From Bythopirellula goksoeyrii (GTDB taxonomy: Bacteria; Planctomycetota; Planctomycetia; Pirellulales; Lacipirellulaceae), in NCBI RefSeq assembly GCF_008065115.1, contig NZ_CP042913.1:1834338-1898337 (forward strand): DNA of 64,000 nt. The letters are read 5' to 3'. A program made the translations under genes and the position numbers. Below, in pieces: positions 27,907 through 36,779 of the stretch. The notes under the pieces were generated by a model. It was not told the origin of the DNA. It did no database searches and worked only from the letters and a program-made list of their open reading frames with translations. Position 1 is the stretch's first letter, and every line of letters begins with the position of its first letter.

Positions 27907-28545
27907 ATGTCGGAAGTCTTAGAAGTAAAGAAGCGTGATTTGGTTGGGAAGCTCAACAACGGCCGATTGCGCCGGTCGGGGAAACTCCCTTCGGTGTTGT
28001 ACGGCCATGGCAAAGAATGTTTGAGTTTAGAAATCTCAGCCGATGCTTTGAACGCCTCACTCCGTCATGGCGCCAAATTGGTTGAACTCAAAGGGGCTGC
28101 CAAGGGCCAGGCACTCTTGCAAGATATTCAGTGGGACACTTTTCAGCAGCACGTGTTGCATGTCGACTTGTTGCGAGTTGAAGCCCAAGATCGAGTTACG
28201 ATCGACGTTGAGTTGCTGCTCCGAGGCGAAGCGCCAGGTGAGCATGAGGGGGGTATCGTCGACCAGTTGATTCACTCGGTGGAACTTGAGACAGATCCGG
28301 GTCATATTCCCGAAAACTTGCATTTGAACATCAATCACCTCCATCTTGGTGAAGAACTCAAAGTATCTGACATTGAAGACTTGCCCGCTGGAGCCGTCGT
28401 CCTGGGTGAACCAGACATGATCCTTGTGCAATGTGTTGAACCCACAATCCAGCCTGAAGAAGAGGAAATGGGTGCAGCAGGTACCGAACCTGAGGTCATC
28501 GGTGAGCGGAAGGACGAAGAGGAGGAAGACAAGTCAGAGGAATAG
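27907..28545 (+). CDS. rplY: Ribosomal protein bL25, CTC form
   Basis: 5S rRNA-binding ribosomal protein bL25 of the long CTC/TL5 type, 212 residues. It has the N-terminal RNA-binding domain (RDLVGKLNNGRLRRSGKLPSVLYG) and the C-terminal beta domain (HVDLLRVEAQDRVTIDVEL to LPAGAVVLGEPDMILVQCV), ending in a very acidic tail. AAGAGG precedes ATG 27907. Its place between prs and pth is the standard bacterial order. Confidence 0.95.
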   Translation: MSEVLEVKKRDLVGKLNNGRLRRSGKLPSVLYGHGKECLSLEISADALNASLRHGAKLVELKGAAKGQALLQDIQWDTFQQHVLHVDLLRVEAQDRVTIDVELLLRGEAPGEHEGGIVDQLIHSVELETDPGHIPENLHLNINHLHLGEELKVSDIEDLPAGAVVLGEPDMILVQCVEPTIQPEEEEMGAAGTEPEVIGERKDEEEEDKSEE

Positions 28546-28626
28546 AATATCATTTTGCCTCGGGATTGATTTGCGGGATCACAGCGAATCAACAGGCAAG
28601 TGCTATTCAGGAGGCGACTGGGAACG

Positions 28627-29205
28627 ATGAAACTAGTCGCAGGCCTGGGAAATCCAGGTAAGAAATACGAAGCAACAAGACACAACATAGGTTTTGAAGT
28701 TGTCCAGTCGCTTGCTCGCGAATTTGCTAGTTCGACAGGACGCTTGAAGTTTGAAGGGCATCTCCAAGAATGCCTTGTAGGTACTGAGAAATTACTGCTG
28801 CTGATGCCGCAAACATTCATGAATTTGAGTGGGCGGAGTATTCAGCAAACCATGGATTTCTACAAAATCAGCACGGATGACCTGCTAGTCGTTTGTGACG
28901 ATTTTCACCTTCCTTTAGGGACTCTGCGGCTTCGGCCTGCAGGCTCTGATGGAGGGCAAAAGGGATTGGCTGATACGATTCGACAATTGAAGACCGATCA
29001 AATTGCTCGGTTGAGATTAGGAATCGGGCCGGTTCCTGAGGAGTGGAATCCAGCCGATTTTGTGCTTGGGAAGTTTACTTCCCAAGAATGCAAGGAAGTG
29101 CGAAATCAAGTCACTCGAGCCCATCAGGCCGTGCAGACTTGGGCAGAGCAGGGAATAACTCTGGCAATGAGCCAGTTTAACGGTGGTCCGCCTGAAGCAG
29201 GCTGA
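28627..29205 (+). CDS. pth: Peptidyl-tRNA hydrolase
   Basis: Pth, 192 residues, recycles tRNA from prematurely released peptidyl-tRNA. ATG 28627 follows AGGAGG (spacing about 12) and gives the standard start KLVAGLGNPGKKYEATRHNIGF, with the catalytic His in RHN. FMNLSGRSI supplies the conserved Asn, and CDDFHLPLG the Asp. The usual GGHNGL loop is replaced by GGQKGL (DGGQKGLADTI). 82 bases separate it from the rplY stop. Confidence 0.94.
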   Translation: MKLVAGLGNPGKKYEATRHNIGFEVVQSLAREFASSTGRLKFEGHLQECLVGTEKLLLLMPQTFMNLSGRSIQQTMDFYKISTDDLLVVCDDFHLPLGTLRLRPAGSDGGQKGLADTIRQLKTDQIARLRLGIGPVPEEWNPADFVLGKFTSQECKEVRNQVTRAHQAVQTWAEQGITLAMSQFNGGPPEAG

Positions 29206-29268
29206 CATCAAAAATTAGAATATCCTCACGGGTGCCAAACGAGTCACATCAATTAGCGGAGTCGAGTT

Positions 29269-29703
29269 TTGGAAGAGAATACTGGCGTTTACGAAGGTTT
29301 GTTTATCCTGGATGCGAATGCATTCGCGAAAGACCATGATGGTTTGGAACGCGAAGTGAATGGGCTGATCGAATCGGCCGGAGGCCAAATCGAGGTGAGC
29401 CGACTGTGGGAGGAGCGACGCTTGGCATATCCCGTGAAAGGTCATCGTAAAGGTGCCTACTGGATCACCTACTTTCGTCTGCCAACTTCAAAGCTTACGG
29501 GTCTGACACACGACTGCGAAATTCAGGATAATATCCTGCGACAACTGTTTATCCGCTTGCCGGGAGCACTCGTTGAGCCAATTCTAGAGCATGCTCGAAG
29601 TGGCGGAGTCGTCCGAGCGGTACCAGTAAGCGAGAGTTCGGATGACTCAAGAGATGAAGATACTGAGGATTCTGAAGAAGTTGTCGAAGAAGTAGGCGTA
29701 TAG
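29269..29703 (+). CDS. rpsF: Ribosomal protein bS6
   Basis: bS6, 144 residues, a small-subunit protein that normally pairs with bS18. TTG 29269 is the likely start, with GGAG seven bases upstream. Core blocks YEGLFILDANAF and RRLAYPVKGHRKGAYWITYFRL are clear; the acidic C-terminal extension (SDDSRDEDTEDSEE) is longer than in E. coli without modification. It leads the rpsF-ssb-rplI segment. Confidence 0.93.
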   Translation: MEENTGVYEGLFILDANAFAKDHDGLEREVNGLIESAGGQIEVSRLWEERRLAYPVKGHRKGAYWITYFRLPTSKLTGLTHDCEIQDNILRQLFIRLPGALVEPILEHARSGGVVRAVPVSESSDDSRDEDTEDSEEVVEEVGV

Positions 29704-29772
29704 CATCTTTCGTAGTTGGCTCCCACATCGCCTGCATCCATCGAATTTGTATCTGACGGAAGGAAAGTTGCC

Positions 29773-30216
29773 ATGGCCAGTTTCAATCGAGTGGTTCTGC
29801 TCGGCAATTTAACACGTGATATCGAATTGCGTTACGTTGGCAGCGGCATGGCTGTGACGGACATCGGTTTGGCTGTCAATGATCGGGTGAAGCGCAACGA
29901 TCAATGGACCGAAGAAGTGACCTTTGTCGACATCACCCTCTGGGGACGCACGGCAGAAGTTGCCAACGAGTATCTCAGCAAGGGTTCCAGCGTTCTGATA
30001 GAAGGTCGCTTGAAGATGGACTCTTGGGAGAAAGATGGCCAAAAGCGCACGAAATTAAAAGTCATAGGCGAGCGGATGCAAATGGTTGGAGGCCGTGGCG
30101 GTGGAGGGGGTGGCGGCGGAAGCCGTTCTTCGGGAGAAGACAATTCTCAAGATTACTCCTCCGGAGATTCTTATGAGTCCGCTTCATCACCACCTCAAGA
30201 TGAAATTCCATTCTAG
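29773..30216 (+). CDS. ssb: Single-stranded DNA-binding protein
   Basis: SSB, 147 residues, with an OB-fold. ATG 29773 is chosen because AAGGA precedes it and it gives the standard N-terminus [38 protein letters not shown] and the strand [14 protein letters not shown] are typical. A short Gly-rich linker leads to the conserved acidic tip DEIPF that binds partner proteins. It sits between rpsF and rplI where many bacteria also have rpsR. Confidence 0.96.
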   Translation: MASFNRVVLLGNLTRDIELRYVGSGMAVTDIGLAVNDRVKRNDQWTEEVTFVDITLWGRTAEVANEYLSKGSSVLIEGRLKMDSWEKDGQKRTKLKVIGERMQMVGGRGGGGGGGGSRSSGEDNSQDYSSGDSYESASSPPQDEIPF

Positions 30217-30287
30217 CTTCGCGCCGTAGCCCAGAATCATACTTTGAAAACTTACAAACTCAGCAAACTATCCAGCAACAGATAAAC

Positions 30288-30824
30288 ATGAAAACTCAGC
30301 TCAAAAAAATCAAAAGACGCGCCCACGCCAGTCGCCGACTCCCCAAGGGAGATCACGGTGGAATTGAATTGTTGCTGATCCACAGCGTGGAGGACCTCGG
30401 GCATCAAGGTGATGTCGTCGAAGTACGCCCTGGTTTTGCATACAACTACTTGATTCCTCAAGGAATGGCCACGCTTGCCACCGACCACCACAAACGAATG
30501 GTCGAAAAACATCGCGTCAAGCTGCAAGCCCTGGAGAAAGTTCATCAATCAAATCTCCGCAAGAAGGCTGCCGAGATCTCTAAACAGAGCATCACGATCG
30601 AAGCCAATGCCACCGAGGACGGCCACTTGTATGGCAGTGTGGGTGCTGCCGATATCGCCGCGGCCCTCAAAAAGGTGGATATTCAACTCAAAATTGATCA
30701 GATTCGCATGGAAGGGGTACTCAAGGAATTGGGGCTTTACACGGTCAAGTTCCGCCTCTCCAATGAAGTGGAGGGTGAGTTGAAGGTTTGGGTCGTCCCC
30801 ACCGTTGGTGCCGACGACCAATAG
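30288..30824 (+). CDS. rplI: Ribosomal protein bL9
   Basis: bL9, 178 residues, two globular domains joined by a long helix. The core SVEDLGHQGDVVEVRPGFAYNYLIPQG is unmistakable and the C-terminal domain begins near SITIEANATEDGHLYGSVG. The protein carries a basic N-terminal extension of about 25 residues (KTQLKKIKRRAHASRR) before the point where most bL9 proteins start; an internal TTG near 30372 is an alternative start but ATG 30288 is kept. Confidence 0.93.
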   Translation: MKTQLKKIKRRAHASRRLPKGDHGGIELLLIHSVEDLGHQGDVVEVRPGFAYNYLIPQGMATLATDHHKRMVEKHRVKLQALEKVHQSNLRKKAAEISKQSITIEANATEDGHLYGSVGAADIAAALKKVDIQLKIDQIRMEGVLKELGLYTVKFRLSNEVEGELKVWVVPTVGADDQ

Positions 30825-30933
30825 CCTGATTTGCCATGCCGACGCGCTGCTGCGTGTCATGCGTCCTGCTAGTCTTTCTATTACGTGGGTCCCCTGCGGG
30901 TCCACTGCCTCGTAGAGATGGAGCGAACTCACC

Positions 30934-32337
30934 GTGGCAACAGTTGAACGGAGTCCTTCTGCAGTCGTACGCAATCAGTCAAACTCTCCTTTAGGTCGGC
31001 AAATGCCGCAGAATCTCGAAGCCGAGAAATCGGTTTTGGGAAGTATCTTGCTGCTTCCGGCCGTGTTCGACGAAGTTGCCTTGCTCCTCAGGCCAAGCGA
31101 CTTCTACGATGATGCCAACCGGTGTCTCTACGAGCACTTGCTGCAGATGCACGATTCCGGCCAGAGTATCGATCCGATGCTGCTGGTGGAGAGATTACGC
31201 TCTGCCGATCAGTATGAGTCGATTGGAGGGGCAGCCTATTTAGCAGAAATTGGGCAGATTGTCCCCACGGCTGCACACGCTGAGTACTATGCGAGGATCG
31301 TGGCTGACAAGGCAGTGTTGCGATCGCTGGTACATGCTGGGACGGATATCGTACACGATGCCTTCGATCCTACTCTAGAGACTCGTGTGGCGCTCAGCCG
31401 TGCTGAGGAAAAAGTCTTTGGCATACTCGAATCTCGTGGATCAAATGATCTGAGTAGCATCAATGAAGTATTGCACGAATCACTTGAGCGAATTGACGCG
31501 AGACTGGACCAGCAACATGCTTTTGGTGGCTTAGAAACCGGATTCGACGACTACGACCAACTCACCGGTGGACTACAGAACTCCGAGCTTATCATATTAG
31601 CCGCCCGACCTAGTATGGGAAAAACGGCTCTGGCGATGAACATCACCGAGCATGTTGCTTTCCAGCTTCGCTCACCGGTGCTCTTTGTGAGCCTGGAAAT
31701 GTCCGCCCTGGAACTTGGTGATCGGCTGCTATGCTCGGTTGCTGAGGTGAACGGCCACCGCCTTCGCAACGGAACGATCACTTCCGAAGAACGCCGCAAG
31801 CTTGTTCGCAGTGCGAGCGAACTAAGCGAAGCACCTCTCTATATTGACGATTCTCCTAGCCGAACCATGACAGAAATAGCTGCGAATGCCCGACGTTTGA
31901 AAAGGCGCGAGAATCTCTCAATGATTGTGATCGACTACCTGCAGTTGATCGAACCTGATAATTCTCGCGACCCTCGTCAGGAACAGGTAGCAAAGATAGC
32001 ACGACGCCTCAAGGGATTGGCCCGTGAATTGAGCGTACCCGTGCTTTGCCTAGCGCAACTTAATCGACAAGTAGAAGCTTCTCGCGATAACAAGCCACAG
32101 CTAAGCCACTTACGCGAGTCAGGTGCTATCGAGCAGGATGCTGACCTCGTCATGTTCATTCATCGTGAGGAGTATTATCAAACCAATCCTGAGGATCGTG
32201 AGCGGGTTCGTGGCGAAGCGGACCTCCTGATTCGCAAGCAGCGAAACGGCCCTACGGGAGACATTAAGCTTGCCTGGCTTCACGATTTTACCCGTTTTCG
32301 CAACTTCTCCCAGAAAGCTTACGAAGAATTCGACTGA
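30934..32337 (+). CDS. dnaB: Replicative DNA helicase DnaB
   Basis: Hexameric replication-fork helicase, 467 residues from GTG 30934. N-terminal domain: PQNLEAEKSVLGSILL. RecA-like domain: LIILAARPSMGKTALAMNI (Walker A), VLFVSLEMSALELGDRLL, MIVIDYLQLIEPD (Walker B), LSHLRESGAIEQDADLVMFIHR, and the C-terminal NGPTGDIKLAWLHDFTRFRN. The order rplI-dnaB is common in bacteria. No intein is present. Confidence 0.97.
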   Translation: MATVERSPSAVVRNQSNSPLGRQMPQNLEAEKSVLGSILLLPAVFDEVALLLRPSDFYDDANRCLYEHLLQMHDSGQSIDPMLLVERLRSADQYESIGGAAYLAEIGQIVPTAAHAEYYARIVADKAVLRSLVHAGTDIVHDAFDPTLETRVALSRAEEKVFGILESRGSNDLSSINEVLHESLERIDARLDQQHAFGGLETGFDDYDQLTGGLQNSELIILAARPSMGKTALAMNITEHVAFQLRSPVLFVSLEMSALELGDRLLCSVAEVNGHRLRNGTITSEERRKLVRSASELSEAPLYIDDSPSRTMTEIAANARRLKRRENLSMIVIDYLQLIEPDNSRDPRQEQVAKIARRLKGLARELSVPVLCLAQLNRQVEASRDNKPQLSHLRESGAIEQDADLVMFIHREEYYQTNPEDRERVRGEADLLIRKQRNGPTGDIKLAWLHDFTRFRNFSQKAYEEFD

Positions 32338-32508
32338 GCAATTCTCGGAGAAACATGCGTTTCTAAGAGTTCTTGGTGAGAACTCGGCTTGCCGGTATTT
32401 CAGGCATCCGCTATTTCTTTGCGGCCCGAACGGTGGTCCAACTGCGCACTTTGCGTGTGACCGGCCTCATCACTACGATTTTCTCCGCAAGCCCATCTCG
32501 AATTGCCC

Positions 32509-35500
32509 ATGCATCTCAACATGCAATACCTTCGAAAACCAAGGCAATTTGCGAAGTGTTTCTTGCTATTCGCAATCAGTTTTTGGTGGGCGAGCAATGG
32601 TGCTTTGACCCAAGAAATGAATCCCTCCGCTACGGCAGTTGCAGTAAATCCTGCTGAACAGGTCAAAGAAATCCGCGTCGTAGGCAATACAACAATCACT
32701 TCGGAGCAGGTAGCCAGCCACCTCACCACACGTGTTGGCAGGCCGTTTGACCGGTCTGTAGTGCAACGCGACGTCCGCCGACTAGCGAATCTCGGTTGGT
32801 TCATCGATGTCAAGCCACTCTACGAAACGACGCCTCAAGGCCGCATCGTGATTTTCCAAGTCGTTGAGCGACCCACAATTCGGTACATCACCTATCTTGG
32901 TAATGAAGAAGTTCCCGATAAGAAGCTCGCCAAGGAAACGGGTCTCCAATCGGGCGGAGCAATTGATCCCTATGCCGTGGAAGAGGCCCGGCGCAAACTC
33001 GAAGAATATTACCAGGGAAGAGGTTTCAACAACGCGCAAGTCACAATCCTGGAAGGGACTAAACCAACCGACAAGGGAATTTCTTTTCTCATCAACGAAG
33101 GCACCACAAAAAAAGTATGGAATGTGGAATTCGTAGGGAATGAATTCGTCTCCTCTGGGCGTCTCAAGTCCATCGTAAAAACAAAGCCGCCAACTTTGAT
33201 GGTTCTGAAAGGCTATGTTAACCGCGAACAGATAGATTCTGACGTGGACCTGCTGACTTCGTACTATCGCTCCTTCGGATTCTTTCAAGCGAAAATAAGC
33301 CGCAAGGTAGACTACTACGAGAGTAAGAAATGGGCACAAGTGACGTTTGTCATTTCCGAAGGTCCGCGCTACCAGGTCCGTAGCGTGAAGTTCCTGGGGA
33401 ACACTAAATTCGAGCCGGTCGCACTCTCCGAAGCGGCTAAGCTTCAGGGCGGGGAACCCTTCGAGCAGGCTAAGATGGGAACAGATGCTCAATGGATCAA
33501 AGAACTTTATGGTAGTCACGGCTATGTTTTCGCTGATGTACGGCCAGAACCAGTGTTCCTGGAAGAACCAGGTGAAGTGGATTTGCTCTATCACATCGAA
33601 GAAGGCGAACAATTTCATGTAGGCCGAATTATCGTGAACATCGAGGGAGACAATCCTCACACACGCATCCAGACGGCAATGAATCGGATGTCGGTGCGAC
33701 CAGGTGACGTTGTCGATATTCGAGAGATCAATGCCAGCGAACGGCGTCTGGTAGCTAGCGGTCTCTTTCACTCCGATCCTGCTACAGGTGTTCGTCCCAA
33801 AATCACCTATAGAATATCCGAAGAAACTGGGATGGGACTTGCCGAAAGCTACCCTGGCGACGGTCCTAGCGCCCGTGTGAGCAGTAATTCAAGAGGAGCG
33901 GGCTTGCGAGGGCAAAGTCCCGACATGCTTGGACCAGGCGTGTTACCACCACCTAGTTCTCAGATTCGAATGTTACCTTCGGCAAGTTCAGCCGACTCGA
34001 AGCCGTTGGATATCCACGTCGAATGTCACGATTGGGAGCACTACCAACTTTGGCTCGAAGCAGAAGGGTTGGTCCCTTCCCATACGGATGACGGTGACCG
34101 TGAGAACAACGCCAATGATCAGCCTATCATTCGTGGCCAAAGTCCTGAATCCTCTAGTTCACAATCAGCTTGGTGGGTGCGACCAACCATCGCTCAGCAA
34201 ACCGCTGTCCAAGCTGGCAATCCCTATCAGTCCGTGCGAGGTCAAAGTCCAACAAACCAGCCACAAAGTGCCTATGCTACCCTCCCCAACTCGGCCAACT
34301 CGCCGTATGGTGGCCAGATTCCCGGTGCGACGGGACCTGCTTCCAAGACTTCACCAAATAGCGGCAACGTCTATCCCGCCCAATATTCAGAAGCGATTGC
34401 ACCTCCTTCGCAGTCCGCTGGTGTGATTCCGGGTTTCCAAGGAAATCCTGTGCCGGGGTATCAAGTTTTTCCAAATGGCGATCTAGGTTTTCCGGGACAA
34501 CCCTATCCAGCACCCAAGACGGTTGATGTCATCTTCAATGGCATGGAGACTCAAACAGGTCGACTTCAAGTCGGTGCCGGTATCAACTCCAATGCAGGCA
34601 TCGTGGGAAATATCGTCATCGACGAACGAAATTTCGACTGGAAACGCTTACCGCGGAGTTGGGAAGACTTTCGCAATGGGACTGCTTTCCGGGGTGCCGG
34701 CCAGAGATTCCGCATCGATGCCTCTCCGGGTAGCAGTGTGAATCGCTATTTGATGAGTTTCCAGGAGCCCTATTTGTTCGACTCACCTATAAGCCTAGGC
34801 TTGAGCGGATCCTACTTCGACCGTCGCTATGATGATTGGGATGAAGGGCGCTTGGGAGGCAGAATATCATTGGGATACCAGTGGTTGGAACGCGACCTCT
34901 CGACTCTGGTCACCTATCGAGGCGAAAACGTCAACATCAGCAATATTGCGACTGCACCTGGCGCGTTCCCAGATCTCGATGAAGTTGTAGGAAACAACAA
35001 TCTACAAGGATTCAAACTGGGGGTGATCAACGACACGCGAGACAGCAGTTTCTTGCCTACCCAAGGACATTATCTCGAACTCGGTGCGGAACAAGTTCTG
35101 GGTTCATTCGTCTATCCTCGGATCGAAGCTGACTTTCGGACTTATTGGCTCATGAGAGAACGGCCTGATCATTCTGGCCGACACGTGGTCAGTTACTCGA
35201 CGGCCGTTGGTTGGATGGGCGAAGACGCACCTATTTACGATCGTTTCTACGCTGGTGGCTACGCAACCCTTCGTGGATATCGATTCCGGGGTGCTTCCCC
35301 CGTGACCAACGTAGGTGGCGACAACATCGAGTCTGGTGGTGATTTCCAGTGGCTCAATTCGCTGCAATACCTCTTTCCCATCACCGCCGATGACATGCTC
35401 CATGGAGTCGTCTTCTGCGATTTTGGTACGGTCGAACAAGACGTCAGTCTCGATAACTTCCGAGTCGCCCCTGGTCTCGGCTTGCGAGTGACCGTTCCTG

Positions 35501-35604
35501 CGATGGGGCCAGCACCGATCGCACTCGACTTCGCATTCCCCGTCAGCAGTGCTCCCTTCGATCGCGAACAGGTGTTCAGCTTTAGCCTAGGATTCGGTCG
35601 CTAA
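32509..35604 (+). CDS. bamA: BamA/Omp85 outer-membrane assembly factor with large linker insert
   Basis: Omp85-type protein of about 1031 residues that inserts beta-barrel proteins into the outer membrane. ATG 32509 is a likely start (frame opens at TTG 32503), followed by a signal peptide (FLLFAISFWWASNGALTQ). Five POTRA-like units run to about residue 445 (KEIRVVGNTTITSEQVASHL, VWNVEFVGNEF, RSVKFLGNTKFEPVALSEAA and others). An unusual Ser/Pro/Gln-rich region with three RGQSP copies (about 445-670) separates them from the beta-barrel (about 675-1033), which has the GGYATLRGYRFRG signature and ends in Phe-Gly-Arg. Length exceeds typical BamA (about 800). Confidence 0.88.
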   Translation: MHLNMQYLRKPRQFAKCFLLFAISFWWASNGALTQEMNPSATAVAVNPAEQVKEIRVVGNTTITSEQVASHLTTRVGRPFDRSVVQRDVRRLANLGWFIDVKPLYETTPQGRIVIFQVVERPTIRYITYLGNEEVPDKKLAKETGLQSGGAIDPYAVEEARRKLEEYYQGRGFNNAQVTILEGTKPTDKGISFLINEGTTKKVWNVEFVGNEFVSSGRLKSIVKTKPPTLMVLKGYVNREQIDSDVDLLTSYYRSFGFFQAKISRKVDYYESKKWAQVTFVISEGPRYQVRSVKFLGNTKFEPVALSEAAKLQGGEPFEQAKMGTDAQWIKELYGSHGYVFADVRPEPVFLEEPGEVDLLYHIEEGEQFHVGRIIVNIEGDNPHTRIQTAMNRMSVRPGDVVDIREINASERRLVASGLFHSDPATGVRPKITYRISEETGMGLAESYPGDGPSARVSSNSRGAGLRGQSPDMLGPGVLPPPSSQIRMLPSASSADSKPLDIHVECHDWEHYQLWLEAEGLVPSHTDDGDRENNANDQPIIRGQSPESSSSQSAWWVRPTIAQQTAVQAGNPYQSVRGQSPTNQPQSAYATLPNSANSPYGGQIPGATGPASKTSPNSGNVYPAQYSEAIAPPSQSAGVIPGFQGNPVPGYQVFPNGDLGFPGQPYPAPKTVDVIFNGMETQTGRLQVGAGINSNAGIVGNIVIDERNFDWKRLPRSWEDFRNGTAFRGAGQRFRIDASPGSSVNRYLMSFQEPYLFDSPISLGLSGSYFDRRYDDWDEGRLGGRISLGYQWLERDLSTLVTYRGENVNISNIATAPGAFPDLDEVVGNNNLQGFKLGVINDTRDSSFLPTQGHYLELGAEQVLGSFVYPRIEADFRTYWLMRERPDHSGRHVVSYSTAVGWMGEDAPIYDRFYAGGYATLRGYRFRGASPVTNVGGDNIESGGDFQWLNSLQYLFPITADDMLHGVVFCDFGTVEQDVSLDNFRVAPGLGLRVTVPAMGPAPIALDFAFPVSSAPFDREQVFSFSLGFGR

Positions 35605-35637
35605 ACACTGGTTTTTTGCTCTCGCATGATGTCTCAG

Positions 35638-35658
35638 CCGGACCGCCACGCGGTCCGG
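35638..35658. repeat. Short GC hairpin of the AGCC family
   Basis: CCGGACCGC-CAC-GCGGTCCGG, a perfect 9-bp stem with a 3-nt loop, preceded by CAG. It lies 34 bases past the bamA stop between convergent genes; no T-run follows on the plus strand, though TTTTTT lies upstream (35612-35617). Confidence 0.6.
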
Positions 35659-35718
35659 GATGCTGAGAACTCCCGGTGGCAGGTGTGCCTCCGGCTATGA
35701 ATGCAACCCCAATTCCTA

Positions 35719-36030
35719 TCAGGGAACTTCATCCTCGACGCACGGTGCCGAGTTGACTTCCACAGGCGGCGTACTGTATCGCCAGCGAAAGTAATCAAGA
35801 TGATAGGGGTAAGGTCGCTGATACCAACTCCCACCGTAGACTTGCGGCGGAAATCCAAAGCCATACCCGATCCCAAATGGATATCCACCAGGAAATCCCC
35901 AATTGCTACCTGCTTGGGGAAAGCCACGGTCACGCTGATAAACTGGTGCAACTTCTTCGCCGACGGCCATGGGTACTAATTGCAAAGTGAGCAGCGCGCT
36001 CAGAAACACATTTCGAAGTAGATGAATCAC
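35719..36030 (-). CDS. Small secreted Gly/Tyr/Pro-rich protein
   Basis: A 103-residue exported protein of unknown function. It has a signal peptide (LLRNVFLSALLTLQLVPMAVGE), then a mature part rich in Gly, Phe, Tyr and Pro (FPGGYPFGIGYGFGFPP, YQRPYPYHLDYFRWRY), with one Cys and an acidic end. The composition recalls small structural or low-complexity envelope proteins. There is no recognisable domain. It reads towards bamA on the opposite strand. Confidence 0.55.
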   Translation of the reverse strand: MIHLLRNVFLSALLTLQLVPMAVGEEVAPVYQRDRGFPQAGSNWGFPGGYPFGIGYGFGFPPQVYGGSWYQRPYPYHLDYFRWRYSTPPVEVNSAPCVEDEVP

Positions 36031-36123
36031 AACTAACGCCTCTGTGATACCAAAAGAGAGTCTCCAGTCTCCATACTAGGCAGAAGCATTTTTGGTCGTC
36101 AAGTATTCTGGCCAACTTCCTTT

Positions 36124-36151
36124 CAAGCCACCGGCGGAAGCCGGTGGTTTG
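36124..36151. repeat. AGCC-family hairpin with GGAA tetraloop
   Basis: CAAGCCACCGGC-GGAA-GCCGGTGGTTTG: a 12-bp stem with one G.T pair and a GNRA-type GGAA loop. A diverged copy is at 62186-62209 (20 of 25 positions identical over the core). It lies between two minus-strand small genes. Confidence 0.65.
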
Positions 36152-36241
36152 AATAGGCAGATCGCGAAAGTCCCTATATCTGTTGCAACCCTAACGACTT
36201 TGTATTGACAAGAGCCATTCGCATAAGGCAAATAGCTCAAA

Positions 36242-36589
36242 CTAATGCTCAAGAAAAGTGCCGCACTTAGGGCACTTGGCATACCACATCGGCACCCTTT
36301 CGCCACACTTGCATTTAATGTTGTGACGAATCACCGATGAGCCAAGCAAGCTAACGCTACTGTCGTTGGAATGAGGATCGTGGTCATCGAGAACGGACGA
36401 ATCTCCGCCAGGGTTGTGCTCCTGACGCACCGCGCGGAAAGCCGCCGACGACAATACATCTGAAGAAGTAGCATCGGGAACAAGCACCTTGACCTGGCCA
36501 GGGCAAAAAGGACACAGTCCCTTCTTGCCGGCATACTTGTCTTTAACCTTAAATTCATGTCCGTTGGGACATGTCACTGAGATTCCCAT
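36242..36589 (-). CDS. Small double zinc-ribbon protein
   Basis: A 115-residue protein with two probable zinc-binding modules. The N-terminal one is CPNGHEFKVKDKYAGKKGLC-PFC (C-x3-H plus C-x2-C), of the type found at the front of planctomycete regulatory or FHA-like proteins. The C-terminal one is CKCGERVPMWYAKCPKCG (CxC/CxxC). Between them is a Ser/Asp-rich, probably unstructured stretch. Start ATG 36589 is preferred over 36604 because it begins just before the first ribbon. No catalytic domain is seen; a regulatory or adaptor role is a guess. Confidence 0.65.
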   Translation of the reverse strand: MGISVTCPNGHEFKVKDKYAGKKGLCPFCPGQVKVLVPDATSSDVLSSAAFRAVRQEHNPGGDSSVLDDHDPHSNDSSVSLLGSSVIRHNIKCKCGERVPMWYAKCPKCGTFLEH

Positions 36590-36779
36590 GAGTAGGTCTC
36601 CCATTTCGCCGCTTGCGGCTTAGCGGCATTGCCGTGCATTGACCACTATTCAAACTATGATCAAGCGTGAATACGCTAACGAGTCATTCGAATTCGAACC
36701 AGAAAAGCTAGTCTGTCTACTTCTATTCTCACTTGCCACCCCCCCCAATGTCAATTACTTCGTCTCTCAAGTCAGCAAA

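Noticed and set aside
32782-33771. 329-codon minus-strand frame opposite bamA.
   Set aside because: Antisense shadow; POTRA repeats on the plus strand are unambiguous.
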